Below, piece by piece: positions 55,225 through 64,000 of a stretch of DNA of 64,000 bases. A model generated the notes under the pieces. That model saw only the letters and a list, made by a program, of their open reading frames with translations, had not been told where the DNA came from and made no database searches. The DNA comes from Psychrobacillus psychrotolerans (GTDB taxonomy: Bacteria > Bacillota > Bacilli > Bacillales_A > Planococcaceae), in contig NZ_FOXU01000006.1 in assembly GCF_900115805.1 (NCBI RefSeq), forward strand, positions 1 through 64,000, read 5' to 3'. The position numbers were made by a program, and so were the translations under genes. How positions within the stretch are numbered: the stretch's first letter is position 1; each line of letters begins with the position of its first letter.

Positions 55225-56751
55225 TTGAATAAAAAAAGTAAAAAAGTACTTAGAGAAAATATCATATCGTTTTTACCTACGGGTGAATACTACTATAAAA
55301 AAGCATTAGATGAACTACAAAAAGACCAATATGAAAAAGCACATAAATATTTAAAACGAGCAGCAGAACTTAGTCCTAATGATCCCATGATATTGCTACA
55401 ATATGCGATATTACAAATGGAGATAGATAATTTTGAACTAGCTCATGAGCTTTTGAGAAGTGCCCATGCTATTGATGGTAATGAGTCTGAAATAGTTTTC
55501 TTTTTAGCGGAAGTAAATGCCCATCTCGGGAATTTTGTAGAGGCCAATAAATTTGCTCAGATGTATTTGGAAATGGATATACAAGGGGAATATACGGAAG
55601 AAGCAATGGAAATTGTTGACTTCACTGAGCAGGAAGATATAGTTTCACTTCAAGTAGATGCACCATCAGGTGAAGCGTTATTTTTACAAGAAAAATCGAG
55701 ACGTTTGATGGAACAAGGGAAGTTTGCTGAGGCGGTAGAGCTATTAGAATCTATCGTGGTGGATCATCCAGATTTTTGGGCGGCATTTAATAATTTGGCG
55801 CTTGCTTATTTTTATATTGGCGAAGAGGAACAAGCGAAAGCGTTATTACATGATGTCCTACATGAAAATAGAGGTAATATCCACGCGCTATGTAATTTAG
55901 CAGTGATTCATTACTATGAAAAAAATGTAGAAGATCTGGAAGAAATCGTAGAGTTATTAGCAAAGATAAACCCTTACTTTGTTGAACATCGCTATAAGTT
56001 AGGTGCAACATTTGCGTTAATAGGCAAATATGATCAAGCATTTAAATGGCTGAGAAGCTTACAGCGAAAAGGTTTTGAAGGGGATCCAGGATTCTATTTC
56101 TGGTTGTCTCATTCTGCTTATTTCTCTGGTCATGAAGAGATTGCTAAAAGTGCTTGGAAGTCGTTATTAAAACTTGATCCCGAAAAAGCTGGATTTGAAC
56201 CTTGGTTACCTCAGAAAAGTGAATCAGATGATGCGGCTTCTAAAATTCAAAAGGAATACATTTTAGAGAAGATCGAGCATAAGCATGTGAGTGAACGTAT
56301 ATATGGGTTTTATTTGTTAGGGAAATCTAAGCATCGTCAAGAAATTATTTCACATCCTAAATGGATTGTTGTAGACAATCTAACAACGATGGAAAAACTA
56401 TTCCTTGCCAATTCATTGGGGCATGATTTTGATGAGAAATCTCCTGCGGAGAAAGCTTTCCTACGGGCTATTGCAGCGACAGATTTATTGTATGATAAAT
56501 ATAAGCCGTTGGAACATGAAGACACATTTCTATTTCAAATGTGGTTTGTACTAGTGGAACGTGCACTAGAAAAAGGCTATAGCTTCAAAAATCCAAGTGC
56601 ATTAGCAGCAGCAACGGAGTATATGTTTGAATCGTCTCGTTCTAAAAATGTAACGAAAAAATATTATGCCGAGCAATATGGTATTACGACCAATACATTG
56701 ACTAAATATATTAACGAACTAATGCCATTTTTGCCTCTTTTTGATGCGTAG
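55225..56751 (+). CDS. yvcD: TPR-repeat protein (YvcD-like)
   Basis: A 508-residue cytoplasmic protein. TPR helical repeats are clear at about residues 20-125 (KALDELQKDQYEKAHKYLKRAAELSPNDP) and 150-280 (RLMEQGKFAEAVELLESIVVDHPDFW). The C-terminal 200 residues are helical with no named domain and end with an HTH-like AEQYGITTNTLTKYINELM. It lies between hisI and trxB as yvcD does in B. subtilis. TTG 55225 follows CGGAGG. A partner-binding role is likely. Confidence 0.8.
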   Translation: MNKKSKKVLRENIISFLPTGEYYYKKALDELQKDQYEKAHKYLKRAAELSPNDPMILLQYAILQMEIDNFELAHELLRSAHAIDGNESEIVFFLAEVNAHLGNFVEANKFAQMYLEMDIQGEYTEEAMEIVDFTEQEDIVSLQVDAPSGEALFLQEKSRRLMEQGKFAEAVELLESIVVDHPDFWAAFNNLALAYFYIGEEEQAKALLHDVLHENRGNIHALCNLAVIHYYEKNVEDLEEIVELLAKINPYFVEHRYKLGATFALIGKYDQAFKWLRSLQRKGFEGDPGFYFWLSHSAYFSGHEEIAKSAWKSLLKLDPEKAGFEPWLPQKSESDDAASKIQKEYILEKIEHKHVSERIYGFYLLGKSKHRQEIISHPKWIVVDNLTTMEKLFLANSLGHDFDEKSPAEKAFLRAIAATDLLYDKYKPLEHEDTFLFQMWFVLVERALEKGYSFKNPSALAAATEYMFESSRSKNVTKKYYAEQYGITTNTLTKYINELMPFLPLFDA

Positions 56752-56821
56752 GCAAAATAGTTGAAGCGTATGAAAAAATCCTATAGATTGAGGATAGTAG
56801 CAATGTATGTAGGAGGAATAG

Positions 56822-57775
<954 letters not shown>

Positions 57776-57873
57776 TTTAACTTTATTTTAATCTGATTGT
57801 AAACGTCTTGAAATATACAAAGTGTATAGTAAAGAATATAAATTGACCCCCCTTTTTATATAGAAACATTTGA

Positions 57874-57915
57874 CGGGCTGTTTCGCGATATTAATCGTGA
57901 AGCAGCCTCTTTTTA
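57874..57915 (+). terminator. Terminator after trxB
   Basis: GGCTG.TTC.CGAT pairs with ATCG.GAA.CAGCC around ATTA, followed by TCTTTTT. Confidence 0.8.
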
Positions 57916-57972
57916 TGAAAATTAATGTATAATATAGTTTATTAACACATGATAGATGTGGAGTGAAGATTT

Positions 57973-58443
57973 GTGCAAAGAATAGCAAACCTGCTCGTAT
58001 GTAAAGATGATAAAGTACTACTATTAAAAAAACCAAGAAGAAATTGGTATGTGGCACCAGGCGGTAAGATGGAAATAGGAGAATCTATTCTAGTTTCTGC
58101 CGTAAGAGAATTTACAGAAGAAACTAATACTGTTCCTATACAGCCACACTTAAAAGGAATTTACACAATGGTTATCGAAGAAGAAGGTAAGCGTGTAGAT
58201 GAATGGATGTTATTTACCTTCGTCGCTAGAGATATAGAAGGTATACCTTATGAAGTAACAACCGAGGGTATATTAGAATGGCATTCAGTCGAAAGCTTAC
58301 ACCATCTTCCTATGGCCGAAGGTGATCGAACAAATCTATTATTTGCTGCGCAAGAAAAAGGTATGCAATATGGAACTTTTGTATATACACCTAATTTTGC
58401 CTTAATAAAGGAAACAATTCAGCAGTCAACGGAGGGAGAATAA
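57973..58443 (+). CDS. yvcI: NUDIX hydrolase (YvcI-like)
   Basis: A 156-residue hydrolase with a complete NUDIX box, GGKMEIGESILVSAVREFTEETN (about 34-56), whose Glu residues bind magnesium. It probably removes phosphate from damaged or excess nucleotides. The start is GTG 57973. It leads the yvcI-rapZ-yvcK-whiA-crh cluster with a three-base gap to rapZ, as in B. subtilis. Confidence 0.9.
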   Translation: MQRIANLLVCKDDKVLLLKKPRRNWYVAPGGKMEIGESILVSAVREFTEETNTVPIQPHLKGIYTMVIEEEGKRVDEWMLFTFVARDIEGIPYEVTTEGILEWHSVESLHHLPMAEGDRTNLLFAAQEKGMQYGTFVYTPNFALIKETIQQSTEGE

Positions 58444-58446
58444 ACA

Positions 58447-59331
58447 ATGGATAGTCTTCAAAAGCACGAAACAGAAGTTGTCATTATTACAGGAATGTCA
58501 GGTGCTGGAAAGACTGTAGCTATCCAAAGTTTTGAAGACCTTGGCTATTATTGTATTGATAACTTACCACCAGAACTATTAAGTACGTTTATCAAACTTA
58601 TGATAGAGTCCAACAAACAACCACGGAATATCGCAGTGGTAATGGATTTGCGTGGTGGAGATATGTTCAATTCATTAGCAGATTCTGTTAATGAATTAGA
58701 AGAGGCAACAAAGGTGACACCGAAATTACTATTTTTGGATGCCGGAGATGAAGTACTAGTTAGACGATACAAGGAAACACGTCGATCGCATCCACTCGCT
58801 AACTCCGGATTACCATTAGAAGGTATTAAAAAAGAACGACAATTACTTTCTGATTTAAAGGGAAGAGCACAATACATTTACAACACTTCTAAGATGAAAC
58901 CACGGGAACTAAGAGAGAAAATACAAGAAGAGTTTTCCTCCAAAAGCAGTCAAGTGTTCACTGTGAACGTCATGTCTTTTGGATTCAAGCATGGTATTCC
59001 GATAGATGCTGACTTAGTGTTTGACGTACGCTTTTTACCTAATCCCTACTATATAGAAGAGCTACGCTTAAAATCTGGGCTTGACGAAGAGGTGTCTAGT
59101 TACGTATTAAAGTGGATCGATACTAAAACCTTAATCGAAAAGTTAACAGATCTGTTCCAATTCATGATTCCTCAATATAAAAGAGAAGGTAAAACCCAAC
59201 TAGTTATTGCTTTTGGATGCACCGGAGGGCAACATCGCTCTGTTACACTAGCCGAATACTTTGGAAAGTCATTGAAAGCAGACGACAAAACCCTTGTAAC
59301 GCACCGCGATGTTGTCATTAGAAAGGATTGA
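58447..59331 (+). CDS. rapZ: RNase adapter / nucleotide-binding protein RapZ (YvcJ)
   Basis: A 294-residue protein. Walker A GMSGAGKT is at about residues 16-23, with DNLPPEL shortly after. The Walker B-like [19 protein letters not shown] (about 97-115) and the C-terminal [10 protein letters not shown] (about 257-266) are family hallmarks. In B. subtilis YvcJ binds and hydrolyses nucleotides and affects competence; in Enterobacteria RapZ guides RNase E. ATG 58447 follows GGAGGG. Confidence 0.93.
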   Translation: MDSLQKHETEVVIITGMSGAGKTVAIQSFEDLGYYCIDNLPPELLSTFIKLMIESNKQPRNIAVVMDLRGGDMFNSLADSVNELEEATKVTPKLLFLDAGDEVLVRRYKETRRSHPLANSGLPLEGIKKERQLLSDLKGRAQYIYNTSKMKPRELREKIQEEFSSKSSQVFTVNVMSFGFKHGIPIDADLVFDVRFLPNPYYIEELRLKSGLDEEVSSYVLKWIDTKTLIEKLTDLFQFMIPQYKREGKTQLVIAFGCTGGQHRSVTLAEYFGKSLKADDKTLVTHRDVVIRKD

Positions 59332-59335
59332 AGGA

Positions 59336-60307
59336 ATGAGATCTACAAAACATCGTAAAAAATTGGTGATACTTGGTGGAGGTACGGGTCTGTCTACGTT
59401 ACTTCGTGGCTTAAAGAAATTTCCACTGGATATTACAGCAATTGTAACGGTTGCCGATGACGGTGGTAGCTCTGGGCGACTACGTGATGAATATGATATA
59501 CCGCCTCCAGGGGATGTTCGAAATGTGTTAGCAGCCCTTTCCGATGTGGAGCCTTTAGTAGAAGAAATGTTTCAGTATAGATTTTCTCAGTCCGAGGAGT
59601 TAAAAGGTCATTCACTAGGCAATTTAATGTTAGCTGCCCTAACCTCTATAACAGGGGATTTTGCGCATGCCATAACGGAAATGAGTCGAGTGCTAAATAT
59701 TCGCGGAAAAGTTCTACCTGCAGCCAATCAAATAGTAACTTTACATGCATTGTTTGAAGATCAAACAACCGTTGCGGGAGAATCTAAAATCCCTAAGTAT
59801 GGTAAAAAAATTGAAAAAGTATTTATTACTCCTACGGACGTGAAACCGCTGCCAGAAACGATTAATGTCATTCGTCAGGCAGATGTTATTGTTATTGGTC
59901 CAGGAAGTCTATATACTAGTATTTTGCCTAATCTATTAGTGCAAGATATTCAACAAGCAATTAGGGAATCTAACGCAAAGAAAGTGTATATATGTAATTT
60001 AATGACACAGGCAGGGGAGACAGGGAATTATTCTGCATATGATCATGTAAATGCCCTGATCGAACATGTCGGAGAGAATTTCTTAGATGCTGTGTTGATA
60101 AGTAAGGAAGAAATTCCCGAAAATGTTCAGTATATGTATAAACAAGAGCAAGCATCTCCTGTTAAAATAGATATTGACCAATTAAAAAAGTTGAATATAG
60201 ATATAGTAAAAAAAGACATTTCAGTCGTTCATGGCGGTGCAGTCCGTCATGATGCAACCGAAGTGGCAAAATGGCTTGTAGAATACGCAGACGGTTTAAA
60301 AACTTAA
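59336..60307 (+). CDS. yvcK: Gluconeogenesis factor YvcK (CofD-like)
   Basis: A 323-residue protein of the CofD/UPF0052 fold. The nucleotide-binding start [17 protein letters not shown] (about 10-26), [12 protein letters not shown] (about 40-51) and [13 protein letters not shown] (about 90-102) are conserved. YvcK binds UDP-sugars and is needed for growth on gluconeogenic carbon and for normal cell shape. I start at ATG 59336, nine bases after AAAGGA, rather than at 59309 inside rapZ. Confidence 0.93.
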   Translation: MRSTKHRKKLVILGGGTGLSTLLRGLKKFPLDITAIVTVADDGGSSGRLRDEYDIPPPGDVRNVLAALSDVEPLVEEMFQYRFSQSEELKGHSLGNLMLAALTSITGDFAHAITEMSRVLNIRGKVLPAANQIVTLHALFEDQTTVAGESKIPKYGKKIEKVFITPTDVKPLPETINVIRQADVIVIGPGSLYTSILPNLLVQDIQQAIRESNAKKVYICNLMTQAGETGNYSAYDHVNALIEHVGENFLDAVLISKEEIPENVQYMYKQEQASPVKIDIDQLKKLNIDIVKKDISVVHGGAVRHDATEVAKWLVEYADGLKT

Positions 60308-60335
60308 CCCGTCCAGGAGAAAGGGGGAAACGGAA

Positions 60336-61277
60336 ATGTCGTTTGCTTCTGAAACAAAAAAAGAGATGACCCAGGAAGAATCAGAACCTTGCTGTGCACG
60401 GGCAGAGCTATCAGCGCTTATACGCATGAATGGATCTCTCTCTTTTAGCAACAAAATGTTAAGCTTAGATGTACAAACAGAAAATGCAGCTATTGCTAGA
60501 AGACTATATACGTTGATAAAATCGTTATATCCATATCAAGTAGAATTGCTCGTTCGAAAAAAAATGAGGTTGAAAAAGAATAATATTTATATTTGTCGTA
60601 TTAGAGATGGGGCAAAAAGTCTGCTAGAAGATCTTCAAATTCTAAAAGACGGCTTTCAATTTGAATATTCTATCTCCAAAGATCTTGTCTCAAAAAATTG
60701 CTGTAAGCGTGCTTATCTTAGAGGTGCCTTTTTAGCAGGAGGATCAGTAAATAATCCGGAAACTTCTTCTTATCATTTAGAGATTTATTCTTCCTATAAA
60801 ACACATAGTGATGCACTAGTAGATTTGATGAACGGATATGAACTAAATGCGAAAACAATTGAACGAAAAAAAGGGTTTGTCGCCTATTTAAAAGAAGCAG
60901 AAAAGATATCCGATTTTTTAAGTATTGCGGGTGCTCATAGAGCATTACTAAAATTTGAAGACGTTCGAATAATTCGAGATATGCGAAATAGTGTTAACCG
61001 ACTAGTAAATTGCGAAACGGCCAATCTGAATAAAACAATTAGTGCAGCCATTCGCCAAGTGGACAATATACGTTTTATCGAAAATTCTATCGGATTAGAT
61101 CGGTTACCTGAAAAACTTCGTGAAATAGCTAGGTTACGTGTAGAGTATCAAGATGTTACACTTAAAGAACTAGGTGAGATGGTTTCCTCAGGCGATGTGA
61201 GTAAATCAGGTGTTAATCACCGATTGCGAAAAATAGATGAAATAGCAAATGCGCTTCGTAATGGAGAGACAATTTAA
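60336..61277 (+). CDS. whiA: Sporulation/cell division regulator WhiA
   Basis: A 313-residue DNA-binding protein: an N-terminal LAGLIDADG-like domain (about 20-200, with [15 protein letters not shown] near 127) and a C-terminal helix-turn-helix (about 220-310, with [28 protein letters not shown]). WhiA affects division and chromosome segregation in Bacillus. ATG 60336 has AAGGGGGAAA upstream. It sits between yvcK and crh as expected. Confidence 0.95.
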   Translation: MSFASETKKEMTQEESEPCCARAELSALIRMNGSLSFSNKMLSLDVQTENAAIARRLYTLIKSLYPYQVELLVRKKMRLKKNNIYICRIRDGAKSLLEDLQILKDGFQFEYSISKDLVSKNCCKRAYLRGAFLAGGSVNNPETSSYHLEIYSSYKTHSDALVDLMNGYELNAKTIERKKGFVAYLKEAEKISDFLSIAGAHRALLKFEDVRIIRDMRNSVNRLVNCETANLNKTISAAIRQVDNIRFIENSIGLDRLPEKLREIARLRVEYQDVTLKELGEMVSSGDVSKSGVNHRLRKIDEIANALRNGETI

Positions 61278-61294
61278 GAAATGGGGAGTAGACT

Positions 61295-61552
61295 ATGGCA
61301 GAACAGCAGGTGGAAGTAAAATTATCTTCAGGACTTCAAGCAAGGCAGGCTGCACTTTTTGTACAAGAAGCAAATCGTTATATTGCAGATGTCTATTTAG
61401 AAAAAGATACTAAAAAAGTGAATGCAAAAAGTATTATGGGAATTATGAGTTTAGCGATCAGCAAAGGAACAAAAGTAGGCTTAAGTGCAGACGGTTCCGA
61501 TGCAGAGGAAGCAGTAGAAGCTTTAGCTAACTTCATCTCGAGTGAATCATAA
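61295..61552 (+). CDS. crh: Catabolite repression HPr-like protein
   Basis: An 85-residue HPr homologue. The catalytic His15 of HPr is replaced by Gln (SSGLQARQAAL, about 11-21), which blocks sugar transport duty, whereas the regulatory Ser is kept in KSIMGIMSL (about 45-53). HprK phosphorylates this Ser, and P-Ser-Crh then helps CcpA repress carbon genes. ATG 61295 follows GGGGAG. Confidence 0.95.
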   Translation: MAEQQVEVKLSSGLQARQAALFVQEANRYIADVYLEKDTKKVNAKSIMGIMSLAISKGTKVGLSADGSDAEEAVEALANFISSES

Positions 61553-61696
61553 AAACGAACGGCCTCATTAGTCATTTAGACGAAAGGGCTATTTTTTTTG
61601 AGGAAAATAAGGCATTATAAAACTCAAGAAGTTAGGAAAGTAGTTGCTCCATAACTATTTAACGGTATCTTAGTAAATAAGATAGGTGGTGACTGT

Positions 61697-62107
61697 ATGA
61701 AAAAGAATTTCATCTTAGGATTCTTTTTATGCTTAATCGTTTTAGCAAGTATTCAATTATCCAAAAGTACCCTAATAGAAAATGCATTAACGGATGAGTT
61801 TTTTAGTAGTGATACTATTTTAAGGATAGAGGAAATAAATAAGACGAATTTTACAGAAACCAATACATCATTAGAAAAGCAGCAAGAAATGAAAGAATTA
61901 CTAAAAGGGCAGAAACTATCAATACTGGAGAAATCGTTTGATCCGCTTAAGGCAGAATATAGGATAGTGTCAACATCAAATCCGAATGACCAAATTTATA
62001 TATTTGTTGAGGAAAATGTAATTGTATTTCCTCACAAAAGTAGTAGAGGATATAGCATAAAAAATAATCATGAGCTGATAAGAGAAGTTGATTTTTTATT
62101 GAAGTGA
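61697..62107 (+). CDS. Membrane-anchored or secreted protein, unknown function
   Basis: A 136-residue protein with an N-terminal hydrophobic segment after MKKN (about 5-21, FILGFFLCLIVLASI) that would act as signal anchor. No lipobox Cys or clear cleavage site is seen. The exposed part is charged with a YRIVSTSNPNDQIYIFVEENVIVFP strand region. No family recognised. ATG 61697 follows AGGTGGTGA. It shares a terminator with clpP, coded towards it. Confidence 0.6.
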   Translation: MKKNFILGFFLCLIVLASIQLSKSTLIENALTDEFFSSDTILRIEEINKTNFTETNTSLEKQQEMKELLKGQKLSILEKSFDPLKAEYRIVSTSNPNDQIYIFVEENVIVFPHKSSRGYSIKNNHELIREVDFLLK

Positions 62108-62123
62108 GGAAATTTCCTTTGAA

Positions 62124-62157
62124 AAAATCCCAAAGGAATAAATTCCTTTGGGATTTT
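62124..62157. terminator. Bidirectional terminator
   Basis: A perfect 16-base stem (AAAATCCCAAAGGAAT and its complement) with a two-base loop lies between the convergent genes. Confidence 0.9.
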
Positions 62158-62167
62158 AGTGGATAGA

Positions 62168-62764
62168 TTATGCTTTTTTCATTTCGCTACGATCGATAAT
62201 ATGATCGATTAAGCCATATTCTTTAGCACGTTCAGCAGTCATGAAATTATCACGATCTGTGTCTTTTGCAATGACTTCGATTGGTTGACCAGTACGTTCA
62301 GAAATAATTTTGTTCAACTTATCGCGTAAATGTAAAATGCGTTTTGCAGCAATTTCGATTTCAGTTGCTTGCCCTTGTGCTCCACCAAGTGGTTGGTGAA
62401 TCATTACTTCTGCGTTAGGAAGCGCATAACGTTTCCCTTTTGTTCCAGCAGTAAGTAGGAATGCTCCCATAGAAGCAGCCATACCGATACAAATTGTTTG
62501 TACATCAGGTTTGATGAACTGCATTGTATCATAAATTGCCATACCAGCTGTAATACTTCCGCCTGGGCTATTGATGTAGATAGAGATATCTTTTTCTGGA
62601 TCTTCTGCTTCTAGGAATAATAATTGTGCAACGATTGAGTTTGAAACGTTGTCATCAATAGCACTTCCAAGCATAATGATACGGTCTTTTAATAATCGAG
62701 AGTAGATGTCATATGCACGCTCTCCACGATTAGTTTGTTCAATAACAGTAGGAATTAAATTCAT
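62168..62764 (-). CDS. clpP: ATP-dependent Clp protease proteolytic subunit
   Basis: A 198-residue serine peptidase that forms the 14-mer Clp chamber. The catalytic Ser is in GMAASMGAF (about 98), the His in [11 protein letters not shown] (about 123) and the Asp in DTDRDNFM (about 172). I start at ATG 62764, which follows GAAGGAGGAAATCAG; ATG 62782 lies inside that signal. A CtsR box overlaps the promoter upstream, so heat and protein stress control is expected. Confidence 0.96.
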   Translation of the reverse strand: MNLIPTVIEQTNRGERAYDIYSRLLKDRIIMLGSAIDDNVSNSIVAQLLFLEAEDPEKDISIYINSPGGSITAGMAIYDTMQFIKPDVQTICIGMAASMGAFLLTAGTKGKRYALPNAEVMIHQPLGGAQGQATEIEIAAKRILHLRDKLNKIISERTGQPIEVIAKDTDRDNFMTAERAKEYGLIDHIIDRSEMKKA

Positions 62765-62834
62765 CCTGATTTCCTCCTTCAAAGGTGGGTTAAATTATTT
62801 AGTTACTGAGAAAAGTTCCCTCAGTTGTAACTTT

Positions 62835-62865
62835 ATCATACACATAATGGTCAAGGAAGGTCAAA
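62835..62865 (-). promoter_or_regulatory. clpP promoter with CtsR operator
   Basis: GGTCAAGGAAGGTCAAA (62849-62865) matches the CtsR direct-repeat consensus RGTCAAANANRGTCAAA with one mismatch. On the minus strand, TTGACC formed by the right heptad is a -35 element, and TATGAT (62835-62840) follows after 18 bases, so repressor and polymerase compete. Confidence 0.8.
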
Positions 62866-62887
62866 TGTTAAGCTTTGAAATGTTTGC

Positions 62888-62916
62888 TTGAATTATATGC
62901 CTTCTATTTGTATAAT
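62888..62916 (+). promoter_or_regulatory. Promoter of the tRNA gene
   Basis: TTGAAT (62888-62893) and TATAAT (62911-62916) with 17 bases between, about 14 bases before the tRNA. Confidence 0.75.
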
Positions 62917-62929
62917 AGATAAGTCGCTT

Positions 62930-63001
62930 GCCCTTGTAGTGTAATGGATAACACACAAGCCTCCGAAGCTTGTAATGTGAGTTCGATCCTCGCCGAGGGC
63001 A
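62930..63001 (+). tRNA. tRNA-Arg (anticodon CCG)
   Basis: The acceptor stem pairs GCCCTTG with CGAGGGC and has discriminator A. The anticodon stem ACAAGC/GCTTGT holds the loop CTCCGAA, giving anticodon CCG for the Arg codon CGG. The T loop reads GTTCGATCC. The CCA end is not encoded. It is 72 bases long, on the short side owing to a small variable loop. Confidence 0.92.
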
Positions 63002-63038
63002 TATTATTTCAACATAGTTATACATAAGATATTTCAAT

Positions 63039-63073
63039 CCTCCGTTTATTTTCTATATAAACGGAGGGTTTTT
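63039..63073. terminator. Terminator between tRNA and catalase-like gene
   Basis: CCTCCGTTTAT and ATAAACGGAGG pair around a short loop, with TTTTT on the + strand. Confidence 0.85.
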
Positions 63074-63104
63074 ATTAGTTTAAAAATACTTGGGTTTGTA
63101 TTGT

Positions 63105-64000
63105 TTAGGGTGTTTTTTCGTCCTCTTTATTTCTTCTATCAAAGGAAACTGCATAAGCATCATGTCTAAAATGAAGAATCGGATCTTCGGAAAGGTCGAT
63201 ACCTTCTCCCACTATTGTAGGGTCAAACAATAGACTTTCAGTAGGTAGTACCTTTTTATTTATTGTTAAACGCCCTACTAATATCTTTTGTCTATCAGAT
63301 GGCCATTTATCGGTAGGGTCATCGGTAGGATCTGTATCTTCCCCTATTCGAATATAGAGCTCAAATCCGACAGAGCCTTTTTCGACTCGCTTCTCTAAGT
63401 CCTCGTGTAAATAATTCTTCGATAAATGAATGTTGTCCAAGATAGAAGGGGATTTTTCATCTTTTAAAGGATGCCATTCGTATTTTATAGATTGTCTTTT
63501 ACCTTCAGCATTAACTAAAAAGAATGCATGAATAGGGTAGTAGTTTAAAGCCGCATAGCTAATAGGAGGTTGCTTTAGCTGTTCCTTAAGAGTGAGCAAT
63601 GTATTCTTATGCTCTGGAAAGGTTGTCAGAAGCTTAGCCACTCCTAAACCTAAATCTACGGAGTGAATACCCGTTTTATGAGAGCCTAAAATTTTCAGCA
63701 TATCTATAAAGGTTTTAGGGTCTTTTGTGACGAACATTGGAACTGTGGTACACACTTGATGACTAATAGAACCATCTGGCTGATGGAAATGGATAGCCAT
63801 TCCTTTAGCTGGAGATAAAAAATCTGCTGCAGAGGGGTCTGGTGGACTATTGGAAAAACGAACGGTAGCAGCTACTGGTTCTTGTTGAAGATGGGGTGCC
63901 GTCGTATATGGAATCGCATTTCCGTTTGGAATAAAAGTGGCTTCATAAAATTCGCCTTTTGCATGGGCACGTCGATAACCAGGAAATTTACCTTGAAGTT
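63105..64000 (-). CDS. Catalase-family peroxidase (start beyond window)
   Basis: The frame is open from base 64000 to its stop at 63105, about 298 residues, and the true start lies beyond the right edge. Near the edge GYRRAHAKG carries the distal haem His. TAPHLQQEPVAATVRFSNSPPDPS and KGMAIHFH are typical of the catalase-related peroxidase branch. The C-terminal part has HAFFLVNAEGKRQSIKYEW, and a final FRHDAYAVSFDRR replaces the longer tail of true catalases. It should break down hydrogen peroxide or use it as a peroxidase. Confidence 0.85.
   Translation of the reverse strand, partial: LQGKFPGYRRAHAKGEFYEATFIPNGNAIPYTTAPHLQQEPVAATVRFSNSPPDPSAADFLSPAKGMAIHFHQPDGSISHQVCTTVPMFVTKDPKTFIDMLKILGSHKTGIHSVDLGLGVAKLLTTFPEHKNTLLTLKEQLKQPPISYAALNYYPIHAFFLVNAEGKRQSIKYEWHPLKDEKSPSILDNIHLSKNYLHEDLEKRVEKGSVGFELYIRIGEDTDPTDDPTDKWPSDRQKILVGRLTINKKVLPTESLLFDPTIVGEGIDLSEDPILHFRHDAYAVSFDRRNKEDEKTP

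Overview
The window is an AT-rich stretch of a low-GC Gram-positive chromosome. The block uvrB-uvrA-yvlB-(amidase)-hprK-lgt-yvoD-ppaX-yvoF-hisZGDBA-hisIE-yvcD-trxB-yvcI-rapZ-yvcK-whiA-crh-clpP runs in the order known from Bacillus subtilis, and comK sits next to an IDEAL-domain gene (yhzC-like) as it does there. Ribosome binding sites are strong AGGAGG types, and TTG/GTG starts are frequent. I infer a member of the Bacillales, probably Planococcaceae (Psychrobacillus/Lysinibacillus/Sporosarcina-like). No species call is possible from the sequence alone.

Region 1 (1-10.7 kb) is accessory DNA. It opens with the tail of an IS3-family transposase, an ECF-type sigma factor with a DUF4179 partner, and a small P-loop kinase. 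A series of small genes follows, all on the + strand: zinc ribbons, a YciI-like protein, a GNAT acetyltransferase and several orphans. Each is followed by a palindromic repeat with the conserved core ACTAACGGGTGCTTTAGTT. In the fuller copies a second, inverted arm of the type CTAAAGCGGCAGGTTAGT follows, and the outer stems differ in sequence between copies but still pair. The layout of one gene plus one structured repeat, all in one orientation, resembles an integron gene-cassette array with attC-like sites. No integrase is seen in the window. A 1.9-kb group II intron with an endonuclease-less reverse transcriptase lies exactly inside the second arm of one repeat, as attC-targeting class C introns do in integrons. 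This is the most unusual part of the window.

Region 2 (9-37.9 kb) is ordinary chromosome with metabolic and regulatory genes. It holds a TetR/azoreductase pair, an acyl-CoA ligase behind a FadR-like box, an S9 peptidase and an APC permease. A reverse-transsulfuration operon follows (yrrT-luxS-mccA-mccB, with luxS where B. subtilis has mtnN). After it come a SLC13 permease upstream, a YjaZ-like metalloprotease, a LysR regulator with two EamA exporters, GNAT and NUDIX enzymes, an enoyl-CoA hydratase, a YuxH-like EAL/HDOD protein, a gene of unknown function behind a LexA-type box, comK with a CodY-like site, and a secreted M14 carboxypeptidase.

Region 3 (38-64 kb) is the conserved core. It contains uvrBA (SOS box upstream), hprK-lgt-yvoD-ppaX-yvoF, the histidine operon, trxB, rapZ-yvcK-whiA-crh, and clpP (CtsR box). 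It also holds tRNA-Arg(CCG) and a catalase-like protein cut by the right edge. The histidine operon lacks hisH and hisF. Two near-identical large palindromic repeats (37.9 and 49.5 kb) and a shorter relative (44.7 kb) interrupt this region. A 21-bp-periodic TTCCAACTA array lies before hisZ, and a two-unit version lies after mccB.
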